From positions 2,046,001 through 2,110,000 of the forward strand of contig NZ_JBEWSZ010000001.1 in NCBI RefSeq assembly GCF_040537815.1: a stretch of DNA of 64,000 nucleotides. The letters are read 5' to 3'. Position 1 is the stretch's first letter. Every line of letters starts with the position of its first letter. The position numbers and the translations under genes are program-made. The notes under the pieces are model-generated. The model worked only from the letters and a program-made list of their open reading frames with translations. It ran no database searches and was not told the DNA's origin. This document shows, in pieces, positions 1 to 9,637 of this stretch. Source of the stretch: Mesorhizobium shangrilense. GTDB taxonomy: Bacteria; Pseudomonadota; Alphaproteobacteria; Rhizobiales; Rhizobiaceae.

Positions 1-3000
1 AGAGGGCGCCTCCGCCCATTCCGCGCAGGCGGCGGCGACCGCCACCAGATGGCCGGCAAGATTGCCGCTGTCCACCGCAGAAATATAGAGCGGATAGAGC
101 GGCTTCAGCGTCGTCGTGTCGTACCAGTTGAACAGATGGCCGCGGCTGCGCGGCATGCTCTCGATGGTCGTCATGGTGGCGTCGATGCGGGTGATGGCAT
201 CTGACAGGCTGATCCAGCCGAAATCGCGCGCCGAGACTACGGACAGGAGATAGACGCCGACGTTGGTCGGCGACGTGCGGGGCGCGACAACGGGCGCCGG
301 GCTCTCCTGGAAATTGTCCGGCGGCAGGTTGTGATGCTCGGCCGTGACGAAGGTTTCGAAATAGTGCCAAGTGCGCCGCGCAACCGTGCGCAGCGCATGG
401 ATGTCAGCGGCCGAGATGCGCAAGCGGTCCTCGGTTTCGGCCGAACGGCTGATCCAGGCGGCGACGGCCGGCGAACCGATCCAGAAAAGGGCGAAGAAGA
501 AGGCGACGAAGGCCCCGGTGGAATCCGCCAGGACCGGGATGGCAAGGCCGACAAAACCGATGATCACCGCGCCATACATCATGCCGTAGTAGGAGCCGAG
601 ATCGTTGTCGCCGTTCTTGTGCGCCTGTGAGGCGGTGCGCCATTCCAGCAGGTTCTGCCGGCTGACGAACAGCCGGTAGAATGTGCGGATGATCGCGTCG
701 CCCATCATCCAGGCCAGATGCGCCATGAGAACGATCTTCAGCGCCACCATGGCCGTGCCAAAGGCAACATCGCGGGCCAGCGCCGAGAAATGACCGCGCG
801 GCGTCTGGTCGCCGCTCTTCGGCAGGATCGCGTTGACGATGTCGAAAGTGGGGGCCATGAACAGCGTGAGGATGAGCAGGGCCTGCCATTGTGCCGCCTG
901 CGTGAAGGGTAGCAGAGACCAACCGGCGATTGCCGCCATCACCCAGAAGATAGGCGTCACCGAGCGGCGCAGATTGTCGACCATCTTCCAGCGCGACAGC
1001 GCCGGCACACCCGAGCGCGGGTCGAGAATGAAGCCGAGAAGCTGCCAGTCGCCCCGCGCCCAGCGATGATGACGCGACGCGTCGACGGAGTAACGGGTAG
1101 GATAGTCCTCGACCAGTTCGACGTCGGTGACCAAGGCCGAGCGCGCCAGCGCACCCTCGAGCAGATCATGGCTGAGGATGGTGTTTTCCTCGATGCGCCC
1201 CTGCAGGGCGGCTTCGAAGGCGTCGACATGATAGAGGCCCTTGCCTGTGAAGGACCCGTCACCGAAGACGTCCTGGTAGAGATCGGATACGGCGAAGACA
1301 TAAGGATCCAGGCCGCGATTGGCGGAGAAAACCCGCTGGAAGAACGACGCATCATCGCCTGATGTCAGCGACGCGGTGATGCGCGGCTGCAGGATCGCGT
1401 AGCCGGCCGTGACCACGTGTTTTGCCGCATCGAAATGCGGCCGGTTGAGCGGATGACAAAGCTTGCCAACCAAGGTGGCGACCGCGTCGCGCGTGGTGCG
1501 CGTATCGGCGTCGAGCGTCATCACGTGGACGACGTTTTCCGGCAGGGGCACATCCAGCGGCAGGAAGGTGGTGTCGCTGTCGCCGCGCAACATCAGGTTC
1601 AGTTCATGCAGCTTGCCACGCTTGCGCTCCCAGCCCATCCATGCGCCCTGGGCGGCGTTAAACAGCCGGTGCCGGTGCAACAGATAAAAGCGGGGCGCCC
1701 CGGTTTCGACAGGGTGGCGGGCGTTCAGCCGGGCGATCTCGGCACGGGCGTATTCGAGGATTTCCATATCCCCGGCATCGATCTCGGTCTTGCTGTCGGG
1801 CCAGTCCGAAAGCAAGGCGAAGTGAATCTCGCCCGCCAGATTGGCGAGGTGATGCACTTCGATGTTGCGGATGTTTTCCTCGACGTCGTCGCGTGAGCCG
1901 ATAAGCGAAGGCACCACCACCAGTGTGCGCGCCTCCGTCGGCACGCCATGCTTGTAGTCATAGCCGACCAGCCGCGTTGGCTTCAGGAACAGCAGCACGA
2001 CCGTGTTGAAGAACGCCAGCGCACCTTCACTGGCCGGCACGGCAAACAAGGCCAGCATCACGACGATGGACGGTACCGAGAGACCGAGATGGGCAAGCGC
2101 GTTGCCAGCCAGGACGAGAAGCAGGACCGTCAGCGCAAAGACCGGAAGCACGATGCCCAGCCAACCGGTCTTGCGGAAGGTGCGGTTGACGATCTGGCTG
2201 ACGGTCTGCCGATAGCCGATCGCTTTTTCCAGTTCCTGCCGGCACGGGCCGACGAGGAAGAAGCCGACGTCGGTAAGGGGTTTGGCCGGATCGACCTCGG
2301 AACCATCGGACAGATGGCCGGAGAGTTCGATAGCCTTCTCAGCCACACGAAATTCGGAGAGGTCGGAGCGGCGTGCCAGTTCCTCGATCGCGGTCCGGTA
2401 CTGGTCGCGCGAGAAGAAGTCCAGTGCGGCGAAATCCGTGCGTTCGCGCAGAAGCGTGTCGATACGGCTGACGCCCTCGAACCACACCGTCCAGTCGACG
2501 TCGTTGATGAGGCGCAGGCCGCGGATGATGTTGCCCGTGGTCACGTTGCCGCTGGACAGCGTGTGATGCTCGCCGATGATGATTTCCTCGGCGTCGGAGC
2601 CGGTTTTCTCGAGCTCCCCTTCCAGCCATTCCAGCGCCTTGCCGGCGTTCTGCGATCCATCGCGCAAACGATAAAGCAACTGGGTGGCGAAGGTGGTGTC
2701 TTGGGCGTGGGCGCTGTAGCTCGACAGGATCGCCTGCCGGTCGGCGCTGTCGTCGGTCGCCAGCACGCGGTCGGCGACATCATTGGCGATCTGGCGCATC
2801 TGCCGGGTGCGATTGACCCTGACGGCCAGGCGGCGAAGATTCTCGATCAGCACGAAGCGCAGCAGCGAAGGCAGCGCCCAGAGTTCACCGATCTTCAGCG
2901 GTTCGACCGACTGAAAACCCTCGACGATCGCCTTGAACATGGTCGCCGAAACGGAACTGTCCGAATGCGCCACATAGGTCCAGGCCAGCGCCAGCGCGCG

Positions 3001-3393
3001 CGGCACGGCTGCCCCGTCCGGCAGCTTCAGCGTCGGCAACTGGCGGTAGAAACGGCGCGGCAGATCACGCTTGATCTGGAAAATGGTCTCTTCGACCAGA
3101 TAATTGTTGTCGAGCAGCCATTGCGCGGCCGGAGTGATCGTTTCGCCCTTGGCCTGCGCTGCATTGGTCGACCGGTAGACTTCCAGGATCTTCTTGGCGC
3201 TGTCTCGGGTGCGCGCCTGAAAATCGAATGGCGTCAGGCCGAACAAATCCTTGAGGTCCCCCTTGGCCAGGGTTTCGCCAAGCTCTCGCAGGCGGTCTTC
3301 AGGCAGAAAATTGGAGCGTATCGGCTCCTCGGTAATGGCCGGGAAGCTGGCGCTCGTCTTGTCGATTTGGGCAGGGTTTGTCTGAATATTCAT
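1..3393 (-). CDS. ndvB: Cyclic beta-1,2-glucan synthase NdvB/ChvB, N-terminal part (3' end outside window)
   Basis: The first 1131 codons of a very large inner-membrane glucosyltransferase that makes periplasmic cyclic beta-1,2-glucan, needed for osmoadaptation and host interaction in rhizobia. The frame is open to the window edge; the family is normally about 2,800 residues, so more than half of the gene lies to the left. Hydrophobic segments occur around residues 410-480. The glycosyltransferase core shows TLDADTR (DAD near residues 628-630) and RHHRW near residues 775-779, matching the DxD and (Q/R)xxRW motifs of processive family-84 enzymes. More membrane helices follow. The ATG at 3393 gives an N-terminus MNIQTNPAQ. 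The 268 bases upstream, before hutD, would hold its promoter; no clear motif is visible there. Confidence 0.93.
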   Translation of the reverse strand, partial: MNIQTNPAQIDKTSASFPAITEEPIRSNFLPEDRLRELGETLAKGDLKDLFGLTPFDFQARTRDSAKKILEVYRSTNAAQAKGETITPAAQWLLDNNYLVEETIFQIKRDLPRRFYRQLPTLKLPDGAAVPRALALAWTYVAHSDSSVSATMFKAIVEGFQSVEPLKIGELWALPSLLRFVLIENLRRLAVRVNRTRQMRQIANDVADRVLATDDSADRQAILSSYSAHAQDTTFATQLLYRLRDGSQNAGKALEWLEGELEKTGSDAEEIIIGEHHTLSSGNVTTGNIIRGLRLINDVDWTVWFEGVSRIDTLLRERTDFAALDFFSRDQYRTAIEELARRSDLSEFRVAEKAIELSGHLSDGSEVDPAKPLTDVGFFLVGPCRQELEKAIGYRQTVSQIVNRTFRKTGWLGIVLPVFALTVLLLVLAGNALAHLGLSVPSIVVMLALFAVPASEGALAFFNTVVLLFLKPTRLVGYDYKHGVPTEARTLVVVPSLIGSRDDVEENIRNIEVHHLANLAGEIHFALLSDWPDSKTEIDAGDMEILEYARAEIARLNARHPVETGAPRFYLLHRHRLFNAAQGAWMGWERKRGKLHELNLMLRGDSDTTFLPLDVPLPENVVHVMTLDADTRTTRDAVATLVGKLCHPLNRPHFDAAKHVVTAGYAILQPRITASLTSGDDASFFQRVFSANRGLDPYVFAVSDLYQDVFGDGSFTGKGLYHVDAFEAALQGRIEENTILSHDLLEGALARSALVTDVELVEDYPTRYSVDASRHHRWARGDWQLLGFILDPRSGVPALSRWKMVDNLRRSVTPIFWVMAAIAGWSLLPFTQAAQWQALLILTLFMAPTFDIVNAILPKSGDQTPRGHFSALARDVAFGTAMVALKIVLMAHLAWMMGDAIIRTFYRLFVSRQNLLEWRTASQAHKNGDNDLGSYYGMMYGAVIIGFVGLAIPVLADSTGAFVAFFFALFWIGSPAVAAWISRSAETEDRLRISAADIHALRTVARRTWHYFETFVTAEHHNLPPDNFQESPAPVVAPRTSPTNVGVYLLSVVSARDFGWISLSDAITRIDATMTTIESMPRSRGHLFNWYDTTTLKPLYPLYISAVDSGNLAGHLVAVAAACAEWAEAPS

Positions 3394-3661
3394 TGAAAAT
3401 TCCGTATGGCGGACACTCAGCGGCGTCACCGCCACGGCAATGTCCTTAAAACCGATTCAAATGCAATTGGTTGCATCGCAACACTTGGCCGAAAGTTTGT
3501 GTCCGCACCACGACAGGGCGTTATCTTTCGACAACCTCCAGACGAGCGCCCCTCGCTCCCGTCCGGATTTGATCGACGAAGAGGATTCAGGCTTTTTCGT
3601 GATGTTGTGGAGAGCTTACGCCATATTTCGCCGGCGTCACGATCATGTTTGGAAACAGACG

Positions 3662-4249
3662 TTAATTGTTGCCCGCGACACGATCGATGCGGATCACGAA
3701 CAGCGTCGTGATCCCGGCCGGCTCGATGAGCATTTTTCCGGCATTGGGCTCGACCAAAAGCGTGTCGAGCGGCCCCAGGCGGGCCGGCATTGCTCCGGCC
3801 ACCGTGATGTCCCCATCAAGGCTCAGGATGAGGGTCGTATCGGCTTCGGGCTGGATTTCGAGCGGAGCCGAAATCATCAGGCGCTCGACCACATGGGTCA
3901 TGCGGCTGCGCCTTGTCATGACGTTGAGGTCCGTGATCGGGCCGGCGATCAGTGCCGCAATTGTCGGCGCGTCCGCAGGAAAGGAGAGCGGCGCGGCCGC
4001 CCTGGTCACCGCGACGGGTGGCCGGCCGGCAATGTCGAGGGAAATGCCCTCCCCTTCCAGCACCGCCAAAGTGCGGTCGATGCCGGCGAATTGCGAGAAC
4101 GGACCGCCGTTCTCGACACGCGCCATGGAGACGCGCCAGTCGAAATCATCGAGTCCCGCGGCAGTGGGCGAGACGACGATTTCCGTCGTCACGCCACCGC
4201 CGTTCTTCCACGGCATCGATCGGTATTCGGCTGCCCGCAGGATATGCAT
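3662..4249 (-). CDS. hutD: HutD family protein (histidine utilisation)
   Basis: A 195-aa HutD/Ves-family cupin-like protein. HutD is thought to restrain or govern the hut pathway by binding an intermediate such as formylglutamate or urocanate; it has no proven enzymatic role. The N-terminal block YRSMPWKNGGGVTTEI near residues 9-24 is the family hallmark, followed by FDWRVSMA. The ATG at 4249 lies 4 bases after the hutU stop, so it is the last gene of the leftward hut operon. An upstream in-frame extension exists but lies inside hutU and was not used. Confidence 0.9.
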   Translation of the reverse strand: MHILRAAEYRSMPWKNGGGVTTEIVVSPTAAGLDDFDWRVSMARVENGGPFSQFAGIDRTLAVLEGEGISLDIAGRPPVAVTRAAAPLSFPADAPTIAALIAGPITDLNVMTRRSRMTHVVERLMISAPLEIQPEADTTLILSLDGDITVAGAMPARLGPLDTLLVEPNAGKMLIEPAGITTLFVIRIDRVAGNN

Positions 4250-4253
4250 GGCC

Positions 4254-5924
4254 TCAGCCCAGAATGCCCGGCAGGTTGAGCTGGTGCTCCCTGGCGCACT
4301 CGATGGCGATGTCATAGCCGGCATCGGCGTGACGCATGACGCCGGTCGCCGGATCGTTCCAGAGCACACGCTCAAGCCGCCTGGCCGCGTCAGGGGTACC
4401 GTCGGCGACGATGACCATGCCCGCATGCTGCGAGAATCCCATGCCGACGCCGCCGCCATGATGCAGCGACACCCAGGTGGCGCCGGACGCGGTGTTGAGC
4501 AGCGCGTTGAGCAATGGCCAGTCGGACACGGCATCCGAGCCGTCCTTCATTGATTCCGTCTCGCGATTCGGCGAAGCGACCGAGCCTGAATCGAGATGAT
4601 CGCGACCAATGACGACTGGCGCCTTGAGCTCACCTTTGGCCACCATCTCGTTGAAGGCGAGGCCGAGCCGATGGCGATCGCCAAGCCCAACCCAGCAGAT
4701 GCGCGCCGGCAGCCCCTGGAAGGCGATGCGCTCGCGCGCCATGTCCAGCCAGTTGTGCAGATGTGTATTGCCGGGCGTCAGTTCCCGCACCTTGGCGTCG
4801 GTCTTGTAGATGTCTTCCGGATCGCCGGACAGCGCTGCCCAGCGGAACGGCCCGATGCCACGGCAGAACAGCGGGCGGATATAGGCTGGCACGAAACCGG
4901 GGAAGGCAAAGGCGTTCTCGAAACCCTCTTCCTTCGCCACCTGGCGGATGTTGTTGCCATAGTCGAGCGTCGGCACGCCGGCGTTCCAGAAGGCCACCAT
5001 CGCCTCGACATGTTCGCGCATGGAAGCGCGCGCCGCCTTCTCAACCGCCTTCGGGTCGCTGACGCGCCTCTCGCGCCATTCAGCCATCGTCCAGCCCTTC
5101 GGCAGATAGCCATTGATGGGGTCGTGGGCCGAAGTCTGGTCGGTGACCATATCGGGGCGGATGCCGCGCCTGAACATTTCCGGGACGATCTCGGCCGCAT
5201 TGCCAAGCAGGCCGACCGACTTCGCCTCGCCGGCCTTGGTCCAGCGCTCGATCATTTCCATCGCCTCGTCGAGCGTCTCGGCCTTCTCGTCGACATAGCG
5301 GGTGCGCAGGCGAAAATCGATCGAATCGGGGTTGCATTCGATCGCCAGGCAGCAGGCGCCGGCCATCACCGCCGCCAGCGGCTGCGCGCCGCCCATGCCG
5401 CCGAGGCCGCCGGTCAGGATCCACTTGCCCTTGAGATTGCCGCCATAATGCTGGCGGCCAGCCTCGACAAAGGTCTCATAGGTCCCCTGCACGATGCCTT
5501 GCGTGCCGATGTAGATCCAGGAGCCGGCCGTCATCTGGCCGTACATCATCAGGCCCTTCTTATCGAGCTCGTTGAATTTTTCCCAAGTCGCCCAATGCGG
5601 CACCAGATTGGAATTGGCGATGAGCACGCGCGGCGCATCAGTGTGGGTGCGGAACACGCCGACCGGCTTGCCGGACTGCACCAGCAGCGTCTCGTCATCG
5701 GCCAGCGTCCTCAAGGACGCGACGATGCTGTCAAAATCGTTCCAGGTGCGCGCCGCCCGGCCGATGCCGCCATAGACGACCAACTCGTTGGGGTTCTCGG
5801 CGACGTCGGGGTCGAGATTGTTCATCAGCATGCGCAATGGCGCTTCCGTCAGCCAGGAGCGCGCGCTGATTTCCGTGCCACGCGGGCTGCGGACTTCACG
5901 GATGTTGTGGCGAGGATTGTTCAT
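4254..5924 (-). CDS. hutU: Urocanate hydratase
   Basis: Second step of histidine degradation: urocanate plus water to 4-imidazolone-5-propionate, using tightly bound NAD+ as an electrophile. The protein is 556 aa, the usual length. A glycine-rich NAD region [11 protein letters not shown] lies near residues 171-181, and Cys410 in [10 protein letters not shown] sits at the position of the catalytic cysteine known in this family. Near the C-terminus is the conserved [17 protein letters not shown] block. It lies between hutG (21 bases upstream) and hutD (4 bases downstream) in one operon. Confidence 0.97.
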   Translation of the reverse strand: MNNPRHNIREVRSPRGTEISARSWLTEAPLRMLMNNLDPDVAENPNELVVYGGIGRAARTWNDFDSIVASLRTLADDETLLVQSGKPVGVFRTHTDAPRVLIANSNLVPHWATWEKFNELDKKGLMMYGQMTAGSWIYIGTQGIVQGTYETFVEAGRQHYGGNLKGKWILTGGLGGMGGAQPLAAVMAGACCLAIECNPDSIDFRLRTRYVDEKAETLDEAMEMIERWTKAGEAKSVGLLGNAAEIVPEMFRRGIRPDMVTDQTSAHDPINGYLPKGWTMAEWRERRVSDPKAVEKAARASMREHVEAMVAFWNAGVPTLDYGNNIRQVAKEEGFENAFAFPGFVPAYIRPLFCRGIGPFRWAALSGDPEDIYKTDAKVRELTPGNTHLHNWLDMARERIAFQGLPARICWVGLGDRHRLGLAFNEMVAKGELKAPVVIGRDHLDSGSVASPNRETESMKDGSDAVSDWPLLNALLNTASGATWVSLHHGGGVGMGFSQHAGMVIVADGTPDAARRLERVLWNDPATGVMRHADAGYDIAIECAREHQLNLPGILG

Positions 5925-5945
5925 GCGGCATCTCCCGAAAGGATA

Positions 5946-6764
5946 TTAGCTTTGCGCCCAGGCAATTGCGGTCTTCAGAATTTTCTCGAGCGTCACGCGG
6001 ATCGGCGCAGCAAACTCGGCGTCATAAGGCACCGGCCAGTTGTCGGGCGTACCCTTGCCTTCCGGCTCGCGCATATAGCCGCGGTTGGACAGTTCCATCT
6101 GCAGCGCGTGGACACCGTTCTGCGGCTGGCCGAAATGGCGCGTGATCCAGCCGCCCTTGAAGCGGCCGTTGATGACAAAGGCTTCGCCGGTTTCGGCCAT
6201 GATCTGGCCGACCGTTGCCTGCAGCACGGGATCGGCGCTCTTGCCGTCATTGGTGCCGAGATTGAAGACCGGCAGCGTGCCTTCGAACAGGCGCGGCAGC
6301 ACCGAGCGGATCGAGTGGCAGTCGTAGACGACGATCTTGCCGTGCAGGGCGCGCAGCCTGTCGATCTCGGCTTGCAGGGCCGTGTGATAAGGCACGAAGA
6401 ATTTTTCGCGGCGTTCGTCGACCTCCGACGGTCCAGGTTCCTCGCCCTCCCGGTAGAGTGGATCACCGTCGAAGGTCTCGGTCGGACAAAGGCCAGTCGT
6501 CGCCTGGCCTGGATAGAGCGAGGCACCGGATGGATCGCGGTTGACGTCGATGACGGTGCGCGAGATCGCGGTGTGCACCACGGTCGCACCAAGGTCGCCT
6601 GCGAAATCATAGAGTTGGTCGATCCACCAGTCGCAGTCGCGACGGCCCAGCCACGGCGACACCAGCCGATTCTCAAGCCCGGCGAGGTCGATGCCAGTGT
6701 GCGGGATCGACACAAGCAAGGGCGCCGTGCCGCGGGTCACCGTGAGCCAGGGCGTGCTTGCCAT
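5946..6764 (-). CDS. hutG: N-formylglutamate deformylase
   Basis: Hydrolyses N-formyl-L-glutamate to glutamate and formate, the last step of the five-step histidine pathway; its substrate is made by HutF, encoded divergently. The protein is 272 aa. SIPHTG near the N-terminus, DVNRDPSG, and DCHSIRS are the conserved metal-site blocks of the FGase/HutG family. The ATG at 6764 shares its A with the hutH stop (TGATG), implying coupled translation; a GTG one codon upstream is an alternative. A formiminoglutamase-type HutG would have arginase motifs, which are absent. Confidence 0.93.
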   Translation of the reverse strand: MASTPWLTVTRGTAPLLVSIPHTGIDLAGLENRLVSPWLGRRDCDWWIDQLYDFAGDLGATVVHTAISRTVIDVNRDPSGASLYPGQATTGLCPTETFDGDPLYREGEEPGPSEVDERREKFFVPYHTALQAEIDRLRALHGKIVVYDCHSIRSVLPRLFEGTLPVFNLGTNDGKSADPVLQATVGQIMAETGEAFVINGRFKGGWITRHFGQPQNGVHALQMELSNRGYMREPEGKGTPDNWPVPYDAEFAAPIRVTLEKILKTAIAWAQS

Positions 6765-8305
6765 CACGCGGCTCCCGAAATCGACGGCAGCGCCACAGCA
6801 CCCGCCGCCTTTATGGTCGCGCCGCTGCGGACCATGGCAATGGCCTTTTCCATGTCAGGATGGAAATGGCGGTCATTGTCGAGATGTGGCACCTCGGCCC
6901 TGACCAGCTTGCGCACCGCTTCAAGTGCCGCACTCGAAGCCAGAGGCAGATGGAAATCGCAGCCTTGCGCGGCAGCCAGCAGTTCGATGCCGATGACGGC
7001 CGTCGCGTTCTCGACCATGCCGATCAGGCGGCGCGCGCCGTGCGCGGCCATCGAGACGTGGTCTTCCTGGTTGGCAGAGGTGGGGATCGAATCCACGCTA
7101 GCCGGATAGGCTTTCTGCTTGTTCTCCGAAACCAGTGCCGCCGCTGTCACTTGAGGGATCATGAAGCCGGAGTTCAAACCGGGCTTCGGCGTCAGGAAGG
7201 CCGGCATGCCCGACAACGCGGGGTCAACCAGCATGGCGATGCGACGTTCCGACAGAGAGCCGATCTCGCAGACGGCGAGCGCGATCATGTCGGCCGCGAA
7301 GGCCACCGGCTCGGCGTGGAAATTGCCGCCGGACAGTGCAGTATCATCCTCGGCGAAGATCAGCGGATTGTCGGTGACGCCATTGGCTTCGGTGCCGAGC
7401 GTGTCGGCCGCCTGACGCAGGACGGTGAGTGCCGCGCCCATGACCTGCGGCTGGCAGCGCAGGCAATAGGGATCCTGCACGCGCTCGTCGCCAACCCGGT
7501 GCGATTCACGAATGGCGCTGCCGGCCATCAGATTGCGCAGGGCATCCGCCGTCTCGATCTGGCCGCGATGCTTTCTCAGCGCATGGATGCGCGGATCGAA
7601 AGGCGCATCCGACCCCTTGGCGGCGTCGGTCGACAGCGCGCCGGCAACCAGCGCCGACTGATAGAGCACTTCGGCATCGAACAAGGCGGCAAGTGCGTAG
7701 GCCGTCGAGAACTGCGTGCCGTTGAGCAGCGCCAGGCCTTCCTTGGCGCCCAAAGTCACCGGCTCCAGCCCATGCGAGACAAAGGCGACCTTGGCCGGCA
7801 CGCGGCCGTGCGGGGTAAAGCATTCGCCGACACCGATCATCACCGCCGTCATGTGCGACAGCGGGGCAAGGTCGCCGGAAGCGCCGACGGAGCCTTGTGC
7901 CGGGACGACCGGGATGACGTCATTGGCCAGCATCGCTTCGAGCAATTCGATGGTCTGCGGGCGGACCCCGGAGGCGCCCTGCGCCAGGCTGGCAAGCTTC
8001 AGCGCCATCATCAGGCGAGCGATGGCGACCGGCATGGGCTCGCCGACGCCGGCGGCATGCGACAGCACGATGTTGCGTTGCAGGGTTTCGAGATCCTCGG
8101 CGGGGATGCGGACACTGGCCAGTTTGCCGAAGCCGGTGTTGATGCCATAGACCGGCTCACCCTTGGCGACGATCCGCGCGACAGCCTCGGCGCTCGCCTT
8201 GATCTTTGGCCGGCAGGCATCGTCCAGTTTCGGCACGGCACTGCGATAGATTGCGCGCCAGTCGGCCAGCGTGGCGTTACCGGGCTTTAGCGTCAGTTCG
8301 GTCAT
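6764..8305 (-). CDS. hutH: Histidine ammonia-lyase
   Basis: Cytosolic enzyme that converts L-histidine to trans-urocanate and ammonia, the first step of the pathway. The protein is 513 aa, typical for HAL. Ala142-Ser143-Gly144 in [14 protein letters not shown] is the tripeptide that cyclises to the MIO electrophile, and Tyr53 in YGINTGFG is the conserved catalytic tyrosine. The start overlaps the hutI stop by 4 bases (ATGA), and the stop overlaps the hutG start. Confidence 0.97.
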   Translation of the reverse strand: MTELTLKPGNATLADWRAIYRSAVPKLDDACRPKIKASAEAVARIVAKGEPVYGINTGFGKLASVRIPAEDLETLQRNIVLSHAAGVGEPMPVAIARLMMALKLASLAQGASGVRPQTIELLEAMLANDVIPVVPAQGSVGASGDLAPLSHMTAVMIGVGECFTPHGRVPAKVAFVSHGLEPVTLGAKEGLALLNGTQFSTAYALAALFDAEVLYQSALVAGALSTDAAKGSDAPFDPRIHALRKHRGQIETADALRNLMAGSAIRESHRVGDERVQDPYCLRCQPQVMGAALTVLRQAADTLGTEANGVTDNPLIFAEDDTALSGGNFHAEPVAFAADMIALAVCEIGSLSERRIAMLVDPALSGMPAFLTPKPGLNSGFMIPQVTAAALVSENKQKAYPASVDSIPTSANQEDHVSMAAHGARRLIGMVENATAVIGIELLAAAQGCDFHLPLASSAALEAVRKLVRAEVPHLDNDRHFHPDMEKAIAMVRSGATIKAAGAVALPSISGAA

Positions 8306-9537
8306 TGTCCTCTCCAGATGCGGGCATGGAGCGGGTTGAAGCCCATGCGGTAAACGAGTTCAGCGGGACGTTCGATGTCCCAGATCGCAAGGTCAGCCAA
8401 TTTTCCGGCCTCGAGCGTGCCGGTTTGCGCAAGTAGGCCCAGCGCGCGCGCGGCTTCGCGGGTGACGCCGGCAAGGCATTCATCGACGGTGAGGCCAAAC
8501 AGCGTCGCCGCCATATTCATGGTCAGCAACAGCGAGGTCAGCGGCGAGGTGCCGGGATTGTTGTCGGTCGCCACAGCCATGCTGACGCCATGCCGGCGAA
8601 ACAGTTCGATCGGCGGCTTTTTCGTCTCGCGAATGAAATAGTAGGCGCCCGGCAGGATCGTCGCTACGGTTCCGGCCTTGGCCATTGCCGCTGCACCCGC
8701 CTCATCGGTGTATTCGAGATGATCAGCCGACAGCGCGCCATAGCGGGCGGCAAGTTCGGCGCCATGCAAATTGGATAGCTGATCGGCGTGAAGTTTCACC
8801 GGAAGGCCGGCCGCCTTGGCCGCGTCGAATACGACAGCCATCTGCTCCGGCGAAAAGGCGATGCCTTCACAAAAGCCGTCGACTGCATCGGCAAGTCCTT
8901 CGGCGGCGACGGCCGGCAGAATCGTATTGGCGACCATCTCGATAAAAGCATCCTTGTCGCCCTTTGCTTCAGGCGGCAGCGCGTGAGCGCCAAGAAAGGT
9001 CGTGCGGACCGTGACCGGACGTTGCTCGCCCAGCTGGCGCGCGGCACGAAGTGATTTCTTCTCGTTTTCCAGATCGAGGCCGTAGCCAGACTTGATCTCA
9101 ACGGTGGTGACGCCTTCGGCCATCAGGGCATCGAGACGCGGCAGCGACTGGGCGACGAGATCACCTTCGCTGGCAGAACGCAACGCCTTGACCGACGAGA
9201 CGATGCCGCCACCGGCCCGTGCGACCTCCTCATAAGTCGCGCCGGCCAGCCGCATCTCGAATTCATTTGCACGGTTGCCGGCATGGACAAGATGGGTGTG
9301 GCAGTCGATCAGGCCGGGCGTGATCCAGCGGCCCTCGCAATCAACCGTCTCCACACCCTGTCTGAGCACTGAAGGCATATCGGCTTCGGCGCCGGCATAG
9401 ACGATCAGGCCATCGCGCACGGCGATCGCGCCCTTTTCAACGATGCCAAGCCCGGATGCGCCTTCGGCCATGGTTGCCAGGCGCGCATTGCGCCAGAGGC
9501 GAACCTCTCCTGCCCGACTTTTGCTCTCTCCAGCCAT
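8302..9537 (-). CDS. hutI: Imidazolonepropionase
   Basis: Third step: hydrolyses 4-imidazolone-5-propionate to N-formimino-L-glutamate. It is a 411-aa metal-dependent hydrolase of the amidohydrolase superfamily. [16 protein letters not shown] carries the HxH metal ligands, KLHADQLSN the next His, and [10 protein letters not shown] the conserved Asp. It is the first gene of the leftward hut operon; the ATG lies just left of the hutI-hutF control region containing the palindrome at 9566-9579. The hutH start overlaps its stop. Confidence 0.96.
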   Translation of the reverse strand: MAGESKSRAGEVRLWRNARLATMAEGASGLGIVEKGAIAVRDGLIVYAGAEADMPSVLRQGVETVDCEGRWITPGLIDCHTHLVHAGNRANEFEMRLAGATYEEVARAGGGIVSSVKALRSASEGDLVAQSLPRLDALMAEGVTTVEIKSGYGLDLENEKKSLRAARQLGEQRPVTVRTTFLGAHALPPEAKGDKDAFIEMVANTILPAVAAEGLADAVDGFCEGIAFSPEQMAVVFDAAKAAGLPVKLHADQLSNLHGAELAARYGALSADHLEYTDEAGAAAMAKAGTVATILPGAYYFIRETKKPPIELFRRHGVSMAVATDNNPGTSPLTSLLLTMNMAATLFGLTVDECLAGVTREAARALGLLAQTGTLEAGKLADLAIWDIERPAELVYRMGFNPLHARIWRGQ

Positions 9538-9565
9538 GATCTTTTCCGTTTCAATCGGTCGCGAT

Positions 9566-9579
9566 TATGTATATACATA
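9566..9579. promoter_or_regulatory. Probable HutC operator (perfect 14-bp palindrome)
   Basis: TATGTATATACATA is a perfect palindrome midway between the divergent hutI and hutF starts. It contains TGTATATACA, the core recognised by GntR-type HutC repressors in other proteobacteria. It is flanked symmetrically by TTTCAAT and ATTGAAA. A single operator here could control both hut units. The function is inferred from position and motif. Confidence 0.75.
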
Positions 9580-9599
9580 TTGAAACGCACTGCAAGTCC

Positions 9600-9614
9600 T
9601 ATCATCACATGATA
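9600..9614. promoter_or_regulatory. Second inverted repeat in the hutI-hutF control region
   Basis: TATCAT-CAC-ATGATA, a 6-bp-arm inverted repeat between the HutC-like box and the hutF ribosome-binding site. It may be a second operator or a site for another regulator. Nothing in the sequence identifies the protein that would bind it. Confidence 0.35.
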
Positions 9615-9637
9615 AACAGGGAATCGGGGAGAAAAAC

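Noticed and set aside
1948..3396. A 482-codon open frame on the plus strand opposite ndvB
   Set aside because: Antisense shadow of a conserved glucosyltransferase; no motifs, rich in Arg, Gln and Gly.
4596..7109. An 837-codon open frame on the plus strand opposite hutU and hutG
   Set aside because: It is the antisense of high-GC genes, with composition typical of shadow frames and no recognisable motif; the minus-strand proteins are conserved.
6758..8290. A 510-codon open frame on the plus strand opposite hutH
   Set aside because: Antisense shadow; the minus strand encodes HutH with intact MIO tripeptide.
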